Shown one piece after another: positions 20,089 through 20,129 of a stretch of 20,129 bases of DNA (the stretch's first letter is position 1; every line of letters begins with the position of its first letter). This stretch comes from CAKSQF01 sp051867925 (lineage in GTDB: Bacteria; Bacillota; Clostridia; Oscillospirales; CAG-272). A model generated the notes under the pieces. It made no database searches, had not been told where the DNA came from, and was given only the letters and a program-made list of their open reading frames with translations. The DNA is taken from contig JBJDZI010000027.1 of assembly GCA_051867925.1 (NCBI GenBank), positions 1 to 20,129 on the forward strand. The letters run 5' to 3'. The translations under genes and the position numbers were made by a program.

Positions 20089-20129
20089 TTAGCTCAGCCC
20101 ATACAACCTGGACAGCGTTTGCACACCGG
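20089..20129 (-). CDS. Possible 3' end of a gene cut by the right window edge
   Basis: One minus-strand frame reads GVQTLSRLYGLS and then TAA at 20089-20091, 26 nt before the hairpin at 20063. Thirteen codons are too few to identify it; support is only the stop codon followed by a hairpin. Confidence 0.3.
   Translation of the reverse strand, partial: GVQTLSRLYGLS

Overview
The window looks like chromosome from an anaerobic, low-to-mid GC Firmicute of the class Clostridia, probably an Oscillospiraceae/Ruminococcaceae-type gut bacterium. This rests on strong AGGAGG-type ribosome binding sites, near-consensus sigma-A promoters, a single-chain dimeric glycyl-tRNA synthetase, FakA/FakB/PlsY lipid genes, a type III pantothenate kinase, an ECF vitamin transporter S component and a Clostridia-type integrase remnant. 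The assignment is inferred from gene families, not from a marker gene.

Layout. 1-1459 (-): 5' part of a GH76-like glycanase lipoprotein, cut by the window edge. 1682-4077 (-): an LCP-fold membrane protein followed by glyS, from one promoter. 4222-5319 (+): a tRNA-Arg(CCU) gene split in its anticodon loop by a ~1 kb decayed integrative element. The element still carries an intact replacement tRNA-Arg(CCU) and the 3' end of a tyrosine recombinase gene. 5439-6447 (+): a DUF3784-like membrane protein and a hexapeptide sugar O-acetyltransferase. 6463-11354: a MerR-type regulator (-) with a 45-codon aldo/keto reductase stub behind it. Divergent from it runs a (+) redox cluster: aldo/keto reductase, two flavodoxin-fold lipoproteins, an FMN reductase with an iron-sulfur-flavoprotein-like cysteine cluster, a cupin, a DUF4405-like His-rich membrane protein, and the first 26 residues of a third lipoprotein. 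11355-12131: that lipoprotein is cut off by an IS3-family remnant, which is followed by the 3' part of an AT-rich gene of another origin. 12337-15591 (-): fakB-fakA-plsY, a complete route from exogenous fatty acid to lysophosphatidic acid. 15832-16299 (+): ogt DNA repair methyltransferase. 16397-17419 (-): an orphan protein with a phage baseplate BppU-like N-terminus. 17700-19245 (+): coaX and a probable pantothenate ECF S component. 19325-19906 (-): an unrecognised ORF. The right edge may hold the 3' end of another (-) gene.

How the genes work together. The MerR gene faces the reductase cluster across a promoter with a 19-bp spacer, the hallmark of MerR-activated promoters. The cluster therefore looks like an inducible redox or electrophile response with surface-anchored flavodoxins. 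FakB presents a fatty acid to the FakA kinase, and PlsY uses the acyl-phosphate to acylate glycerol-3-phosphate. CoaX phosphorylates pantothenate that the neighbouring S component probably imports.

The most unusual feature is the tRNA-Arg(CCU) locus. Joining 4222-4260 to 5284-5319 rebuilds a perfect tRNA, so the insertion point is exact, and the inserted segment brings its own full tRNA with the same anticodon.
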